Counted from the stretch's first letter, positions 15,592 to 25,218 are shown. The stretch is 64,000 nucleotides of DNA from Modicisalibacter xianhensis (GCF_900113605.1 NZ_FOPY01000006.1:1-64000), one strand, 5' to 3'. Program-made: numbers and translations. Notes: a model not told the origin generated them from the sequence alone.

Positions 15592-16263
15592 TCACTGTCC
15601 GGCCAGGCCGCGGCGCTCTATCTGACGCAGGGCGAAGGACAGGCTCAGCGTGATGACCAGGTACATCATGGCGACCATGAAATAGACCTCGAGGGCGGTA
15701 AACGTCGTGGCGATGTAGATCTGTCCCTGACGTACCAGCTCGCCGACCCCGATCACCGAGAACAGCGATGTGTCCTTGATGCTGACGATGCCCTGGTTGC
15801 CGAGGGCGGGAATCATGCGACGAAAGGCCTGTGGCCAGATGATGTAGCGAAACGCCTGGGTGCGTGACAGGCCCAGTGACAGGCCGGCCTCGCGCTGGCC
15901 CTTCTCGATGGATTGCACGCCGCCGCGCACGATTTCCGAGATATACGCACCCGAGTTGAGGGCAATGGCGGCGATGCCGGCGGTCAGGGCGTTGATCGGT
16001 CCGCCGAGGATCTGCGGCAAGCCATAGAAGATGAACAGGACCTGCACCAGGACCGGCGTACCCCGGAAGACTTCGATGTAGGCGATTGCCGGCCAGCGCA
16101 GGAAAGTGATCGGACTGATGCGCAGCAGGCCGAAGACGATGCCGATGACAAAACCGATGGCCAGGCCACCGAAAGAGATCAACAGGGTCCAGGGTATCCC
16201 TTCCAGCAGGTAGGGAATGGAGTCGATGGCCGCCTGCCAATCGAACTGGAAAGTGACGTCCAC
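15592..16263 (-). CDS. Polar amino acid ABC transporter permease (GlnP/HisM-type)
   Basis: Inner-membrane channel of the importer, 223 residues with about five hydrophobic helices. It has the family features [20 protein letters not shown] and the EAA-loop [33 protein letters not shown] that docks on the ATPase. It lies 10 bases upstream of the ATPase gene. Only one permease gene is present, so it probably works as a homodimer. Confidence 0.92.
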   Translation of the reverse strand: MDVTFQFDWQAAIDSIPYLLEGIPWTLLISFGGLAIGFVIGIVFGLLRISPITFLRWPAIAYIEVFRGTPVLVQVLFIFYGLPQILGGPINALTAGIAAIALNSGAYISEIVRGGVQSIEKGQREAGLSLGLSRTQAFRYIIWPQAFRRMIPALGNQGIVSIKDTSLFSVIGVGELVRQGQIYIATTFTALEVYFMVAMMYLVITLSLSFALRQIERRGLAGQ

Positions 16264-16320
16264 GTCGGTTCTCCGTACGGGCCCGACGAGCGGGGCCCTT
16301 TTTCTTGAGGGTGGAAACGC

Positions 16321-16354
16321 AACGGGGCCGGGCGCTTGGCCACCCGGCCCCGTT
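16321..16354 (-). promoter_or_regulatory. Intergenic stem-loop between binding-protein and permease genes
   Basis: A 12-bp GC-rich inverted repeat (AACGGGGCCGGG at 16321-16332 with its complement at 16343-16354) lies just after the binding-protein stop. No T-run follows on the minus strand. Such hairpins often stabilise the upstream part of the message so that the binding protein is made in excess; that role is inferred here. Confidence 0.55.
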
Positions 16355-16372
16355 CATCACGGCAATGTGCGG

Positions 16373-17155
16373 TTACTGGGACGCGCCGTCCTTGCTGGGC
16401 GCCTCGCCGAACCACTTCTTGTAGATTTCGTCGTAGGTGCCGTCTTCCTTCATGGCCGCCAGCGCCTCGTTGGCGGGCTTGAGCCACTTGCTGCCGGACG
16501 TGAAGGCGATGCCGTATTGCTGACCCTCATAGAGCGGGCCGACCACCTTGGCGCGACCCTGGCCCTGAGTCTGGGCGAAGTAGCCGACGTTGGGCGCATC
16601 GTAGAAGACCGCATCGACACTGCCGCCCATCAGCGCCATGTACATGTCGGCACTGCCCGGATAGGGCTTGATGTCTGCTGAATCGCCGAGGTTTTCCTGA
16701 AGGAAGTCGTAGCTGGTGGAGCCGATCTTGGTGCCGATGCTCATGCCTTTCAGGTCGCTGATCTCGTCGACACTGTCGTTGTTGGCAGGCACCAGGATGC
16801 GCAGGCCGGAATCGTAGTAGGGGTCGCTGAAGTCGACGATCTTTTCACGTTCGTCGGTGATGGTGATGCCGGCAATGGCCAGATCGGCATTGCCGGTCTG
16901 TACGGCGGGGATAATGCCATTGAAATCCATGGTGCGCAGGTCGAGTTCGAAGCCGGCGCGATCGGCAATTTCGCGCAGGATGTCCATGTCGAAGCCGACC
17001 ATTTCGCCGGTTTCCTTGTCCATCATCTCGAAGGGGACAAAGCTGGGATCGGTAACGGCGCTGACGGTTTCCTGAGCGGAAGCGGAAGAGGCGACACCGA
17101 GGCCAACGGCCATGGCAGCGGTCAATGACAGGCGTTTCAGAACAGTCTTTTTCAT
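16373..17155 (-). CDS. Polar amino acid ABC transporter periplasmic substrate-binding protein
   Basis: Periplasmic receptor that delivers the substrate to the importer. It has an N-terminal signal peptide MKKTVLKRLSLTAAMAVGLGVASSASA, probably cut at ASA-QE. The family 3 solute-binding fold follows: FVPFEMMDKETGEMVGFDMDIL, NADLAIAGITITDEREKIVDFSDPYY, and IGTKIGSTSYDFL. It is 260 residues. It is the first gene of the operon. A GlnH-type protein is most likely; ligand unknown. Confidence 0.93.
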   Translation of the reverse strand: MKKTVLKRLSLTAAMAVGLGVASSASAQETVSAVTDPSFVPFEMMDKETGEMVGFDMDILREIADRAGFELDLRTMDFNGIIPAVQTGNADLAIAGITITDEREKIVDFSDPYYDSGLRILVPANNDSVDEISDLKGMSIGTKIGSTSYDFLQENLGDSADIKPYPGSADMYMALMGGSVDAVFYDAPNVGYFAQTQGQGRAKVVGPLYEGQQYGIAFTSGSKWLKPANEALAAMKEDGTYDEIYKKWFGEAPSKDGASQ

Positions 17156-17273
17156 GGAGTTCCCCAGTTAGAAATTATATTCATGGAACACGCCTTTTAC
17201 ATTGGCGAGTTCGGGGAAAACCGTCAAGTCACCTAAAGAATGACGCCGGCCCGGTCACCGGTGACATTCTCAC

Positions 17274-17627
17274 TCAGACCATGAACGAAGAGCCACAGCC
17301 GCAGGTCGAGGTGGCATTGGGATTCTTGATCACGAAGCGGGCACCGGCAAGGCCCTCCTCGAAATCGACGGTAGAGCCGACCAGATACTGGTAGGACAAC
17401 GGGTCGACGACCATGCCGACGTCATCGATGTCGATCACGGTATCGTCGGCAGCAGCCTCTTCGGCAAAATCGAACCCATACTGGAATCCCGAACAGCCGC
17501 CGCCGGTCACGAACACGCGCAGCTTGAGTTCGGGATTGCCTTCTTCGACGGCCAAGGCGCGCAGACGGCGAACGGCCGCATCGGTGAGCAGCAAGGGAGT
17601 GGGGGCGAAGGATTCGGCACCGCTCAT
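17274..17627 (-). CDS. erpA: Iron-sulfur cluster insertion protein ErpA
   Basis: A-type carrier that passes Fe-S clusters to apoproteins, including isoprenoid-synthesis enzymes. The three cluster cysteines are in [11 protein letters not shown] and the C-terminal STCGCGSSF. It is 117 residues. The segment [21 protein letters not shown] fits ErpA better than IscA or SufA. It stands alone on the minus strand, divergent from the CLC channel gene. Confidence 0.94.
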   Translation of the reverse strand: MSGAESFAPTPLLLTDAAVRRLRALAVEEGNPELKLRVFVTGGGCSGFQYGFDFAEEAAADDTVIDIDDVGMVVDPLSYQYLVGSTVDFEEGLAGARFVIKNPNATSTCGCGSSFMV

Positions 17628-17840
17628 GGGATGGGGGCCTCCGAGAGTCGACGAGAACAGAACGCGATATTATCCGCAAAACCTAGCAAAAGGGTCAACT
17701 TTTACCAAGCGAATCGCCGGGAACACCGCAAGACGGATTGAGACGCTGATCTACAAATATGATACACAAGGAAAAGGTTAGCGCGCCGGGAACGATGACG
17801 CGGCGCTGCCACCTTTTGCAATGACCGTAAGGAACGTGTC

Positions 17841-19589
17841 TTGTCTCGTCTCACCTTGCCCGATCTCAGTCTCGAGCGTTTCCGGCGCCAACTGGCCAGC
17901 GTCGATGCCCTGCCGCAGCTTTGCGTACTTGGGGTGGCGTCGGGATTGTTGACCGGTGGGGTCATGGTGGTGTTCCGCTTCATGCTCGATCTGGGCGGCT
18001 GGGCATGGATGCCCAACGGCGATTCCGAATCCTTCGAGGCGTTGCCGCCGCTGGTGAGGTCGGCCTTGCCGCTGGTGGCCGTCGCGCTGATCGGGCTGTG
18101 GCTCGGGCGCCAGCCGCCCAAGGCCCGAAAGCTGGGCATCGCCCATGTCATCGAGCGGCTCAGCTACCATCAGGGGCGCTTTCCGGTGCGCAACTGGATC
18201 AACCAGTGGTGGGTGGGGGTGATCTCGGTCGTCGGCGGGCTGTCCGCCGGGCGTGAGGGGCCGGCCATCCATCTGGGGGCCGCCGCGTCCAGCGGACTGG
18301 GCGAGAAACTCCGCCTGCCGCACAACAGTTTGCGCGTGCTGGTTGGCTGCGGTACTGCCGCAGGCATCTCGGCCTCGTTCAACACGCCCATTGCCGGCGT
18401 CATCTTCGCCATGGAAGTGGTGCTGATGGAGTACACCATTGCCGGCTTCATGCCGGTGATCCTGGCCTCGAGCATGGGGGCGGTGGTCGCCCAACTCGTC
18501 TACGGCAGCGAACCGGCCTTCCAGGTGCCCAGCGTCAGCCTGGGGTCGTTGTTCAATCTGCCCTGGATCGTAATGACGGCACTACTGATCGGTCTGCTTG
18601 CCGGGGTATTCATCCGGATTGCCCAGAGCGATGCCTGGATGGCGCGCTGGCCGTTTGCCGTGCGCCTGGGGGCAGTGGGCCTGTCCGTGGCCGTGGTGGC
18701 ATGGTGGTATCCCGAGGTCCAGGGTATCGGTTACGACAGCCTGGCGGCCTCGCTGACCGGCGAGCTGTCGTTGGACGTGCTCGTTGCCCTGATCGTAGCC
18801 AAGCTGTTGTTGACTGCTTTCACCTTTGCCTGTGGCGTGCCGGTGGGCATCGTCGGTCCGGTCCTGGTGATCGGCGCCGCTGCCGGTGCATTGTGCGGCA
18901 TGGCAGGAGGCTGGTTATGGCCCCAGGTCGCTTCCGATGCCGGTCTCTATGCCATGCTTGGCATGGCTGCAATGATGGGGGCCGTGCTGCAGGCGCCACT
19001 GGCTGCGCTGATGGCGCTGCTCGAACTTACCCACAACCCCAACATCATTCTTCCGGGTATGCTGGCCGTGGTGGTGGCCGGCCTGACCTCGCGTCAGGTC
19101 TGCCATTGTCAGGGCTTCTTCGTGACGGCAACCCAGCATGGCCTGCACCTGTTGCAGCAGCCGTTGAGGCAGGCTTTGTCGCGTGTCGCGGTTCCGGCGG
19201 TGATGGAGCGCAGCCTGGCGCGTACCCAGCGCAGGATCAGTCGGGAACAGGCGCGTACACTGCTCGACGACAAGCCGACCTGGCTGGTGATCACCCGCTC
19301 CAGCGAAGAGAAGACGCCAATTGCGCTGAAGGCCGCCGACCTGGCACGTGCCCTGCTCGATGAGCAGTGGGCCGATGAGGAAGCCTTCGATCTGCTGGAG
19401 ATTCCCGGTCAGCGTCTGGAGCTGGCGCCGATCCACTTGCAGGCTACCCTCAACGAGGCGTTCGAGCGTCTCAACGAATACGGTGTGGATGCCCTGTACG
19501 TACAGCACACGACGGCACCGATGATCCAGAAGATTTCCGGTATCATCACCCGCGATGCCATCGAGAGTTATTACCGATACAAGCGCTGA
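17841..19589 (+). CDS. CLC-family chloride channel or chloride/proton antiporter
   Basis: Membrane protein of 582 residues with many hydrophobic helices. It has the CLC signatures SAGREGPAIHLGAA (gating glutamate near residue 139), GCGTAAGISASFNTPIAGVIFAMEV and GVPVGIVGPVLVIGAAAG. The C-terminal 150 residues are hydrophilic and resemble the CBS-type cytosolic region of longer bacterial CLCs. The start is a TTG at 17841, preceded by a good AAGGAA site; no ATG lies nearby in frame. Chloride traffic would suit a salt-adapted host, but transport mode is not determined. Confidence 0.88.
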   Translation: MSRLTLPDLSLERFRRQLASVDALPQLCVLGVASGLLTGGVMVVFRFMLDLGGWAWMPNGDSESFEALPPLVRSALPLVAVALIGLWLGRQPPKARKLGIAHVIERLSYHQGRFPVRNWINQWWVGVISVVGGLSAGREGPAIHLGAAASSGLGEKLRLPHNSLRVLVGCGTAAGISASFNTPIAGVIFAMEVVLMEYTIAGFMPVILASSMGAVVAQLVYGSEPAFQVPSVSLGSLFNLPWIVMTALLIGLLAGVFIRIAQSDAWMARWPFAVRLGAVGLSVAVVAWWYPEVQGIGYDSLAASLTGELSLDVLVALIVAKLLLTAFTFACGVPVGIVGPVLVIGAAAGALCGMAGGWLWPQVASDAGLYAMLGMAAMMGAVLQAPLAALMALLELTHNPNIILPGMLAVVVAGLTSRQVCHCQGFFVTATQHGLHLLQQPLRQALSRVAVPAVMERSLARTQRRISREQARTLLDDKPTWLVITRSSEEKTPIALKAADLARALLDEQWADEEAFDLLEIPGQRLELAPIHLQATLNEAFERLNEYGVDALYVQHTTAPMIQKISGIITRDAIESYYRYKR

Positions 19590-19628
19590 TCCGCGAGAAC
19601 CGAGACAGCCAACGCATAAGGAGCCGCA

Positions 19629-20060
19629 ATGTACCTGTGGGTAAAAGCGTTTCACCTGATGGCCATGGTGACCTGGTTCGCCGCCCTGTTCTATCTGCCG
19701 CGACTGTTCGTCTATCACGCTCTGGCCCGTGACAAGGGCGATACCCAGGCGATGGACTACTTCACCGTCATGGAGCGCAAGCTGTTTCGCGGCATCATGA
19801 CGCCGTCGATGATTGCCGTCATTGCACTTGGCGCCTGGCTGCTGTTCATGGCACCGGGGTTCCTGAGCCAGGGCTGGCTGCACACCAAGCTGCTGCTGGT
19901 CCTGCTGCTGGTGGGCTACCATCACATGTGCCTGGCCTACATGAAACGCCTGGCCGCGGGTACCTGCGCCAAGTCGCACACCTTCTTCCGCTGGTTCAAC
20001 GAGGCCCCCGTCATCGCGCTGATTCTGATCGTCATCCTGGCCATGGTTAAGCCCTATTGA
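19629..20060 (+). CDS. hemJ: Protoporphyrinogen IX oxidase, HemJ type
   Basis: Four-helix membrane protein that oxidises protoporphyrinogen IX to protoporphyrin IX in heme synthesis. It starts MYLWVKAFHLMAMVTWFAALFYLPRLFVYH, where the first-helix histidine and the PRLFVYH segment match HemJ (UPF0093). KLLLVLLLVGYHHMCLAYMKRLA is also typical. It is 143 residues. It is preceded by AAGGAG and overlaps the start of thiD (TGATG), so the two are coupled although in different pathways. Confidence 0.92.
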   Translation: MYLWVKAFHLMAMVTWFAALFYLPRLFVYHALARDKGDTQAMDYFTVMERKLFRGIMTPSMIAVIALGAWLLFMAPGFLSQGWLHTKLLLVLLLVGYHHMCLAYMKRLAAGTCAKSHTFFRWFNEAPVIALILIVILAMVKPY

Positions 20061-20857
20061 TGCGCGATGCCAATCTGCCCGTGGTGCTGGTCCTGGCGGG
20101 ACATGACCCGACCGGTGGCGCGGGCCTGGTCGCCGATGCCGAGACCGTGCAGGCTTGCGGTGGCTGGCCGATCACGGTACCGACCAGCCTGACAGTACAG
20201 TGCACCCATGACGTGCTCAGCGTAACGCCCTGCGCCCCCGATGGCATTCGCGGCATGGCCTGGGCACTGCTCGACGAGTTCGACGTCGCGGCAATCAAGG
20301 TCGGCCTGATCGCGGACGAGGCGAGCCTGGATGCCATCGAGGACGTGGTGCGGGCCTGCCCCGGCATTCCGCTAGTGGTCGACCCGGTGCTGCGCGCCGG
20401 CGGTGGCAAGAACTTGTCCACAAGTGAATTGATCGACGGCTTTCGCCATCGGTTGCTACCGCTTGTGGATATCCTGACGCCCAATCGGCATGAACTGGCG
20501 AGGTTGGCTGGCCCGGGCAGCGACAATGATGTCGACCGGGTCATCGCGCTGCTGTCGCAGGGCTGCCAGGCGGTGCTGGTTACCGGTACCGACGATCCGC
20601 CGCCGGAAGCGCCGGAAGATGCTGTCATCCATACCCTGCATACTCCCGAGACCAGCCGGCAATGGCACTGGCCGCGCCTGCCGGGTCAGTACCACGGGTC
20701 GGGCTGTACCCTGGCCTCGGCCGTGGCGACCCGCCTGGCCGTGGGGGAACGCCTGGTCACGGCTTGCGAGCAGGCACAGCAGTTCACTTGGGAAAGCCTG
20801 CGGCATGGCTGGCAGCCGGGATCGGGACAGGCCTTGCCCAGGCGGTGGAGATCATGA
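20060..20857 (+). CDS. thiD: Hydroxymethylpyrimidine/phosphomethylpyrimidine kinase
   Basis: Phosphorylates HMP twice to HMP pyrophosphate for thiamine synthesis. The ribokinase-fold motifs are GHDPTGGAGLVADAETVQACG near the N-terminus, VDPVLRAGGG in the middle, and the GQYHGSGCTLASAVATRLA anion-hole region near residue 210. It is 265 residues from the ATG that overlaps the hemJ stop; an in-frame TTG one codon earlier is possible but unneeded. It overlaps thiE by ATGA. Confidence 0.93.
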   Translation: MRDANLPVVLVLAGHDPTGGAGLVADAETVQACGGWPITVPTSLTVQCTHDVLSVTPCAPDGIRGMAWALLDEFDVAAIKVGLIADEASLDAIEDVVRACPGIPLVVDPVLRAGGGKNLSTSELIDGFRHRLLPLVDILTPNRHELARLAGPGSDNDVDRVIALLSQGCQAVLVTGTDDPPPEAPEDAVIHTLHTPETSRQWHWPRLPGQYHGSGCTLASAVATRLAVGERLVTACEQAQQFTWESLRHGWQPGSGQALPRRWRS

Positions 20858-21516
20858 ACGACAAGCGACACGACTGGACTCGAGGGGTCTACGCCATTAC
20901 CGATGCCCAACTGCTGCCCAGTGACAGGCAACTGATCGAGGCATGCCGGGCGGCCCTGAACGGGGGACTGGCCCTGTTGCAGTACCGTGACAAGTCCGGC
21001 GATCTGAGCCATCGTTTGCGTCAGGCGCTGGCGCTGGCCATGCTATGCCGTAACTACTCGGTGCCGTTGATCATCAACGATGACCTGGCCTTGGCGCGCC
21101 GGCTGCGTGATGACGGCTACGCCGGTGTCGGCCTGCACCTGGGCCAGGAGGATGGCTCGCTGCGCCAGGCCCGCGAGGTACTGGGGCCCGAGGCGATCAT
21201 CGGGGCCACTTGCCATGCACGCCTCGACCTGGCCGAGCGAGCCGCCGACGAGGGGGCCAGTTATCTGGCCTTTGGTCGGTTCTTCGCCTCGAAGACCAAG
21301 CCCGAGGCACCGCCGGCCACGCTCGATCTGCTGGCCGAGGCCGCCCGTTTCGGTTTGCCACGGGTGGCGATCGGCGGCATCGATATCGATAACGTCAGTC
21401 AGGCGCGCAATGCCGGGGCCGAACTGCTGGCTACGGTACACGGCGTATTCGGTGGTGAAGACCCCGAAACCCCGGTACGTGAACTCAATGCACGACTGAA
21501 TTCAACGTATTCATAG
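20854..21516 (+). CDS. thiE: Thiamine-phosphate synthase
   Basis: Joins HMP pyrophosphate and thiazole phosphate to thiamine phosphate. The TIM-barrel protein has RGVYAITDAQLL, LLQYRDKSGDLSHRL, LIINDDLALARRL, VGLHLGQEDG, the FGRFFASKTKP loop, and IGGIDIDNVSQARNAGAELLATV. It is 220 residues from the ATG that overlaps the thiD stop (ATGA) after a GGTGGAG site. The longer in-frame reading extends back into thiD and is rejected. Confidence 0.93.
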   Translation: MNDKRHDWTRGVYAITDAQLLPSDRQLIEACRAALNGGLALLQYRDKSGDLSHRLRQALALAMLCRNYSVPLIINDDLALARRLRDDGYAGVGLHLGQEDGSLRQAREVLGPEAIIGATCHARLDLAERAADEGASYLAFGRFFASKTKPEAPPATLDLLAEAARFGLPRVAIGGIDIDNVSQARNAGAELLATVHGVFGGEDPETPVRELNARLNSTYS

Positions 21517-21594
21517 GTTATCCACAGGTCGTCAACGCAAAGTTATTCGACCTGTCCAGAGATTTATCCACAATTGGTGATTTAGAGGCGTCCA
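21517..21594. promoter_or_regulatory. Two perfect DnaA boxes between thiE and hemL
   Basis: TTATCCACA occurs at 21518-21526 and again at 21564-21572 in the same orientation, 46 bases apart, in the 78-base spacer before hemL. Binding of DnaA here could regulate hemL or titrate DnaA near the origin; neither is shown by sequence alone. Confidence 0.6.
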
Positions 21595-22884
21595 ATGACC
21601 ACTTCCGCACAGCTCTTCGAGCAGGCCTGCCACCGCATTCCCGGCGGGGTGAATTCACCGGTGCGTGCCTTCAAGGGACTGGAGCGGCCGCCGGTCTTCA
21701 TCGAACGTGCCCAAGGGGCGTATCTGTTCGACGTCGAGGGCAAGCGCTATATCGACTATGTGGGGTCGTGGGGGCCCATGATCACCGGGCATGCCGATCC
21801 TGAGGTACTGGCGGCAGTGCGCGAGCGCCTCGATGCCGGTCTGTCCTTCGGCACGCCGACGGCCATCGAGACCACCATGGCCGACCTGATCTGCGACATT
21901 ATGCCGTCGATGGACATGGTGCGCATGGTCAATTCCGGCACCGAGGCGACCATGTCGGCGATCCGCCTGGCACGTGGTTACACGGGGCGCGACAAGATCG
22001 TCAAGTTCGAGGGCAATTACCATGGCCATTCCGATTCACTGCTGGTCAAGGCCGGCTCCGGTGCGCTGACTCACGGCGAGCCCAGTTCGCCCGGGGTTCC
22101 CGCATCGCTGGCCGAACACACCATCACGCTGCCCTACAACGACAGCGATGCCGTACGCGAAAGCTTCGCCGAGATCGGTGACGAGGTGGCCTGCATCATC
22201 GTCGAGCCGGTGGCCGGCAACATGAACTGCATTCCGCCCGTGGCGGACTTTCTGGAAACGCTGCGCACGGTCTGTGACCAGTACGGCAGCGTGCTGATCT
22301 TCGACGAGGTGATGACTGGCTTTCGCGTGGCGCTGGGCGGCGCACAGGCCCATTATGCGATCACCCCGGACCTGACCTGCCTGGGCAAGATCGTGGGAGG
22401 CGGCATGCCGGTCGGCGCGTTCGGCGGCAAGCGTGAGATCATGGAAAAGATCTCGCCGCTGGGACCGGTCTACCAGGCCGGCACGCTGTCGGGCAATCCG
22501 CTGGCCATGGCCGCCGGTATCACGCTGCTCAACAAGATCCGCGAGTCCGGCTTCCATGCTGCCCTCGCCGAGCGTGTCGAGACGCTGTGCAATGGCCTGA
22601 CGGAGCGTGCCAGGGCGGCCGGCGTGGAAATGATCACGCAACAGGCCGGCGGTATGTTCGGGGTGTTCTTCACTGGCCAGTCGCGGGTGGAAAACTTCGC
22701 CCAGGCCACGGCCTGCGATGCAGCCATGTTCCGGCGCTTCTTCAGCGGCATGCTTGACCACGGCATCTACCTGGCGCCGTCCGCCTACGAGGCCGGCTTC
22801 ATGTCCAGTGCGCACACCGACGCGGACATCGCCGCGACGCTGGATGCGGCTGAACAGGTGTTCGCCGACTTGGCCAAGGCCTGA
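21595..22884 (+). CDS. hemL: Glutamate-1-semialdehyde 2,1-aminomutase
   Basis: PLP enzyme converting glutamate-1-semialdehyde to 5-aminolevulinate, the C5 route to heme. The N-terminal [16 protein letters not shown], the [17 protein letters not shown] loop, the [18 protein letters not shown] cofactor site and the PLP lysine in [16 protein letters not shown] are all present. It is 429 residues. It stands near hemJ and hemW, giving this stretch a heme theme, though the genes are not one operon. Confidence 0.97.
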   Translation: MTTSAQLFEQACHRIPGGVNSPVRAFKGLERPPVFIERAQGAYLFDVEGKRYIDYVGSWGPMITGHADPEVLAAVRERLDAGLSFGTPTAIETTMADLICDIMPSMDMVRMVNSGTEATMSAIRLARGYTGRDKIVKFEGNYHGHSDSLLVKAGSGALTHGEPSSPGVPASLAEHTITLPYNDSDAVRESFAEIGDEVACIIVEPVAGNMNCIPPVADFLETLRTVCDQYGSVLIFDEVMTGFRVALGGAQAHYAITPDLTCLGKIVGGGMPVGAFGGKREIMEKISPLGPVYQAGTLSGNPLAMAAGITLLNKIRESGFHAALAERVETLCNGLTERARAAGVEMITQQAGGMFGVFFTGQSRVENFAQATACDAAMFRRFFSGMLDHGIYLAPSAYEAGFMSSAHTDADIAATLDAAEQVFADLAKA

Positions 22885-22918
22885 CGGAGTCAGGCCGTCA
22901 CTGCAGGGAGAGAGAGCA

Positions 22919-24496
22919 TTGACTCAGGCATTGATCCAGGCGCTGAGCGACGCGGGTTGTTACGACCATCCCGTCGAGACTATCGAGATCATCGAAACGC
23001 ACATCTCGTGGGTCGTGCTGACCGGCGAGTATGCCTACAAGCTCAAGAAGCCGCTGGACTTCGGCAGCTTCCTGGACTTTTCCACGCTCGACAAGCGCCG
23101 CCGTCTGTGCGACCAGGAAGTCCAACTCAACCGGCGGCTGGCACCGTCACTGTATCTGGAAGTCGTGCCCATCTCGGGCACTCACGAGGCGCCGCGAATC
23201 AACGATGCCTCGGCGCCCTTCGAATACGCGGTGAAGATGCGCCAGTTCAGTAATCGCCTGCTGTTCAGCAACCTGCAGGCCAGCGGCGACCTGTCACTGG
23301 AGTTGCTCGACGACCTGGTCGATCAATTGGTGGTCTTCCACGAGGATGCGCAATGCCTGCCTGACGGCGGAGACGACTGGGGCTCGCGCGAGGCCATGCA
23401 GCGCATCATGGAGCGTGAGTTCGCCCTGATCGCGCCGCGTCTCGAGGGCGATGCCGATCGCCGCCGGCTGGAGTCGCTGCAGACGTGGGTGACCGAGGCG
23501 CTCGAGCGCTTCGACAGCGAGTTCGCGCGTCGCCGCCACGAGGGTCATGTCCGCGAGACCCATGGCGACGTCCATCTGGGCAATGCCGTGCGCCATGAAG
23601 GGCGGGCAATGATGTTCGACGGCATCGAGTTCAACGATGAGCTGCGCTGGAACGATGTCGGCGCCGACCTGGCCTTTTTGCTGATGGACCTTGATGCGCG
23701 GGGTGAGGAAGCCTTCGCTCACCATGTCCTGAACCGCTATCTGGAACTCTCTGGCGATTACACGCTGGTGCGGCTTTTGCCGTTCTACAAGCTGTATCGC
23801 GCACTGATACGGGCCAAGGTCGCCATCCTGCGCTATCACCAGCCGGAACTGCATCCTGCTGACCGGCCCGCTGTGATGGCCAGTTATCGCCGCTATATCG
23901 AACTGGCCGAGCGCTACACGGAGTTCACCTTTCCTTATCTGGTGATCGGTGTCGGTGTGTCCGGCAGCGGCAAGAGCCGATTCACCGGCGAGATGGTGCG
24001 GCGCCTGGGCGGGGTGCGCCTACGTTCCGACGTGGAGCGCAAGCGCCTGTTCGGTTTCGATCCACAGGCCCGTACGGCCGAACAGGGTGTGGATATCTAT
24101 ACGCCCGAGGCCACCCGGCAGACCTATACGTGCCTGGCAAAACTCACTGGCGTGCTGCTCGAGTCGGGCCTGCCGGTATGCATCGATGCGACCTGCCTGA
24201 AGCGGGAGCAGCGCGACCTGCTTCGCCAGCAGGCGGTCGGGCGCGGCTTACCGGTATTGATGGTGAGTTTCGAGGCCGACGAGGCGACCCTCAAGGCAAG
24301 GATAGAGAAGCGTGCCCGACGTGGCGGCGACCCTTCCGAGGCTGGGCTGGCCGTGCTCGAGAAGCAATTGGCACGTTTCGAAGCATTCACCGAAGAGGAA
24401 CGGCTGCACCTCGTCCATCTGGACACTACGGCAGAGAACGCCAACTTGACGCTGGTAGGCATGATCCAGGAGCACCTGCGCCTGAATCGGCCGTGA
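22919..24496 (+). CDS. Aminoglycoside-phosphotransferase-like / AAA-family kinase fusion protein
   Basis: A two-part protein of 525 residues. The N-terminal 330 or so residues resemble the phosphotransferase (APH) fold, with ETHGDVHLGNAVRHEGRAMMFDGIEFNDELRWNDVGADLAFLLMDLD holding the HGDxHxxN catalytic and DGIEF metal-binding segments. The C-terminal part is a P-loop kinase with Walker A GVSGSGKSR near residue 347. The start is the TTG at 22919 behind a GGGAGAGAG site; a longer in-frame reading would run back into hemL. The family is widespread in proteobacteria, but the substrate is not known to me. Confidence 0.82.
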   Translation: MTQALIQALSDAGCYDHPVETIEIIETHISWVVLTGEYAYKLKKPLDFGSFLDFSTLDKRRRLCDQEVQLNRRLAPSLYLEVVPISGTHEAPRINDASAPFEYAVKMRQFSNRLLFSNLQASGDLSLELLDDLVDQLVVFHEDAQCLPDGGDDWGSREAMQRIMEREFALIAPRLEGDADRRRLESLQTWVTEALERFDSEFARRRHEGHVRETHGDVHLGNAVRHEGRAMMFDGIEFNDELRWNDVGADLAFLLMDLDARGEEAFAHHVLNRYLELSGDYTLVRLLPFYKLYRALIRAKVAILRYHQPELHPADRPAVMASYRRYIELAERYTEFTFPYLVIGVGVSGSGKSRFTGEMVRRLGGVRLRSDVERKRLFGFDPQARTAEQGVDIYTPEATRQTYTCLAKLTGVLLESGLPVCIDATCLKREQRDLLRQQAVGRGLPVLMVSFEADEATLKARIEKRARRGGDPSEAGLAVLEKQLARFEAFTEEERLHLVHLDTTAENANLTLVGMIQEHLRLNRP

Positions 24497-24534
24497 GGGT
24501 CGCGGCCGGCTTCAGGCTGGTGATTCGCTGACGA

Positions 24535-25218
24535 TCAGTTGTCGCTCTTCCTATGCCGCGAGTGGGAGTGGATGGGTGGCAACGGCCCCAGGTTCTGGCG
24601 TGCCCAGTTCATGGCCTGGATGCGGTTGTGAACCTTGATCTTTCGGAACGTGTTGTAAAGGTGTGACTTGACCGTATGCTCGCTGACGAACAGCTTGTCG
24701 GCGATTTCCGTGTTCGAGGCACCCGAGCCGAGCAAGCTGATGATCTCCTGTTCGCGGTGGGTCAGGCTGCAGACCGGGCGATAGGCATTGAGCTGCTGGC
24801 GACGGTAGAACTGGATCAAGCGGGTCATCAGCGACCGCGACATCCAGAGATCGCCTTTCAGCAGGGCATCGATGCCCTTGCAGATCAGCTTGAGGCTGTC
24901 GCGGCGGTAGAACACGCCATGCAGATGCAAGGCGGCGAGGATTTCGGCTGCATGGTCTTCATCGCGCAGGTTGAAGGCAGCCAGGATCACCTCCTGGCAC
25001 TCCACCGTATGGTGATGCCATTGCTGCATGCTGTTTTCGTCGACATGGTCGGCATCAAGCAATACCAGCTTGTTTTCGCACTCGATGTCATCACTGACAT
25101 CATGAGGCCCGACCGCCGAGATCTGTAGCCCCAGTTGCTCTGAAATGTAATCCATGAAAAGTTGCGACTGGGGGTTACAGTCTGTAACCAGAAGGATCTT
25201 CGCGTTCCCTTGGCTCAT
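24535..25218 (-). CDS. LuxR-family regulator of the CsgD/VpsT type
   Basis: Transcription factor of 227 residues. The N-terminal half looks like a degenerate receiver (VTDCNPQSQLFMDYI, KLVLLDADHVD). The C-terminal LuxR HTH reads LTHREQEIISLLGSGASNTEIADKLFVSEHTVKSHLYNTFRKI. Between them is WMSR (residues 125-128), which fits the W[FLM][TS]R cyclic-di-GMP-binding motif described for VpsT. I chose the ATG at 25218 because an AGGAG site precedes it. It probably controls biofilm matrix genes; targets are not in this window. Confidence 0.8.
   Translation of the reverse strand: MSQGNAKILLVTDCNPQSQLFMDYISEQLGLQISAVGPHDVSDDIECENKLVLLDADHVDENSMQQWHHHTVECQEVILAAFNLRDEDHAAEILAALHLHGVFYRRDSLKLICKGIDALLKGDLWMSRSLMTRLIQFYRRQQLNAYRPVCSLTHREQEIISLLGSGASNTEIADKLFVSEHTVKSHLYNTFRKIKVHNRIQAMNWARQNLGPLPPIHSHSRHRKSDN

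Noticed and set aside
16270-16310. GGGCCC-containing hairpin followed by T5 as a plus-strand terminator
   Set aside because: No plus-strand gene lies upstream of it; it sits at the start of the minus-strand permease gene and is more likely chance or a leader structure.
22878-22896. GGCCTGAC-GGA-GTCAGGCC hairpin at the hemL stop as a terminator
   Set aside because: No T-run follows and the next co-directional gene starts within 25 bases, so termination is unlikely.
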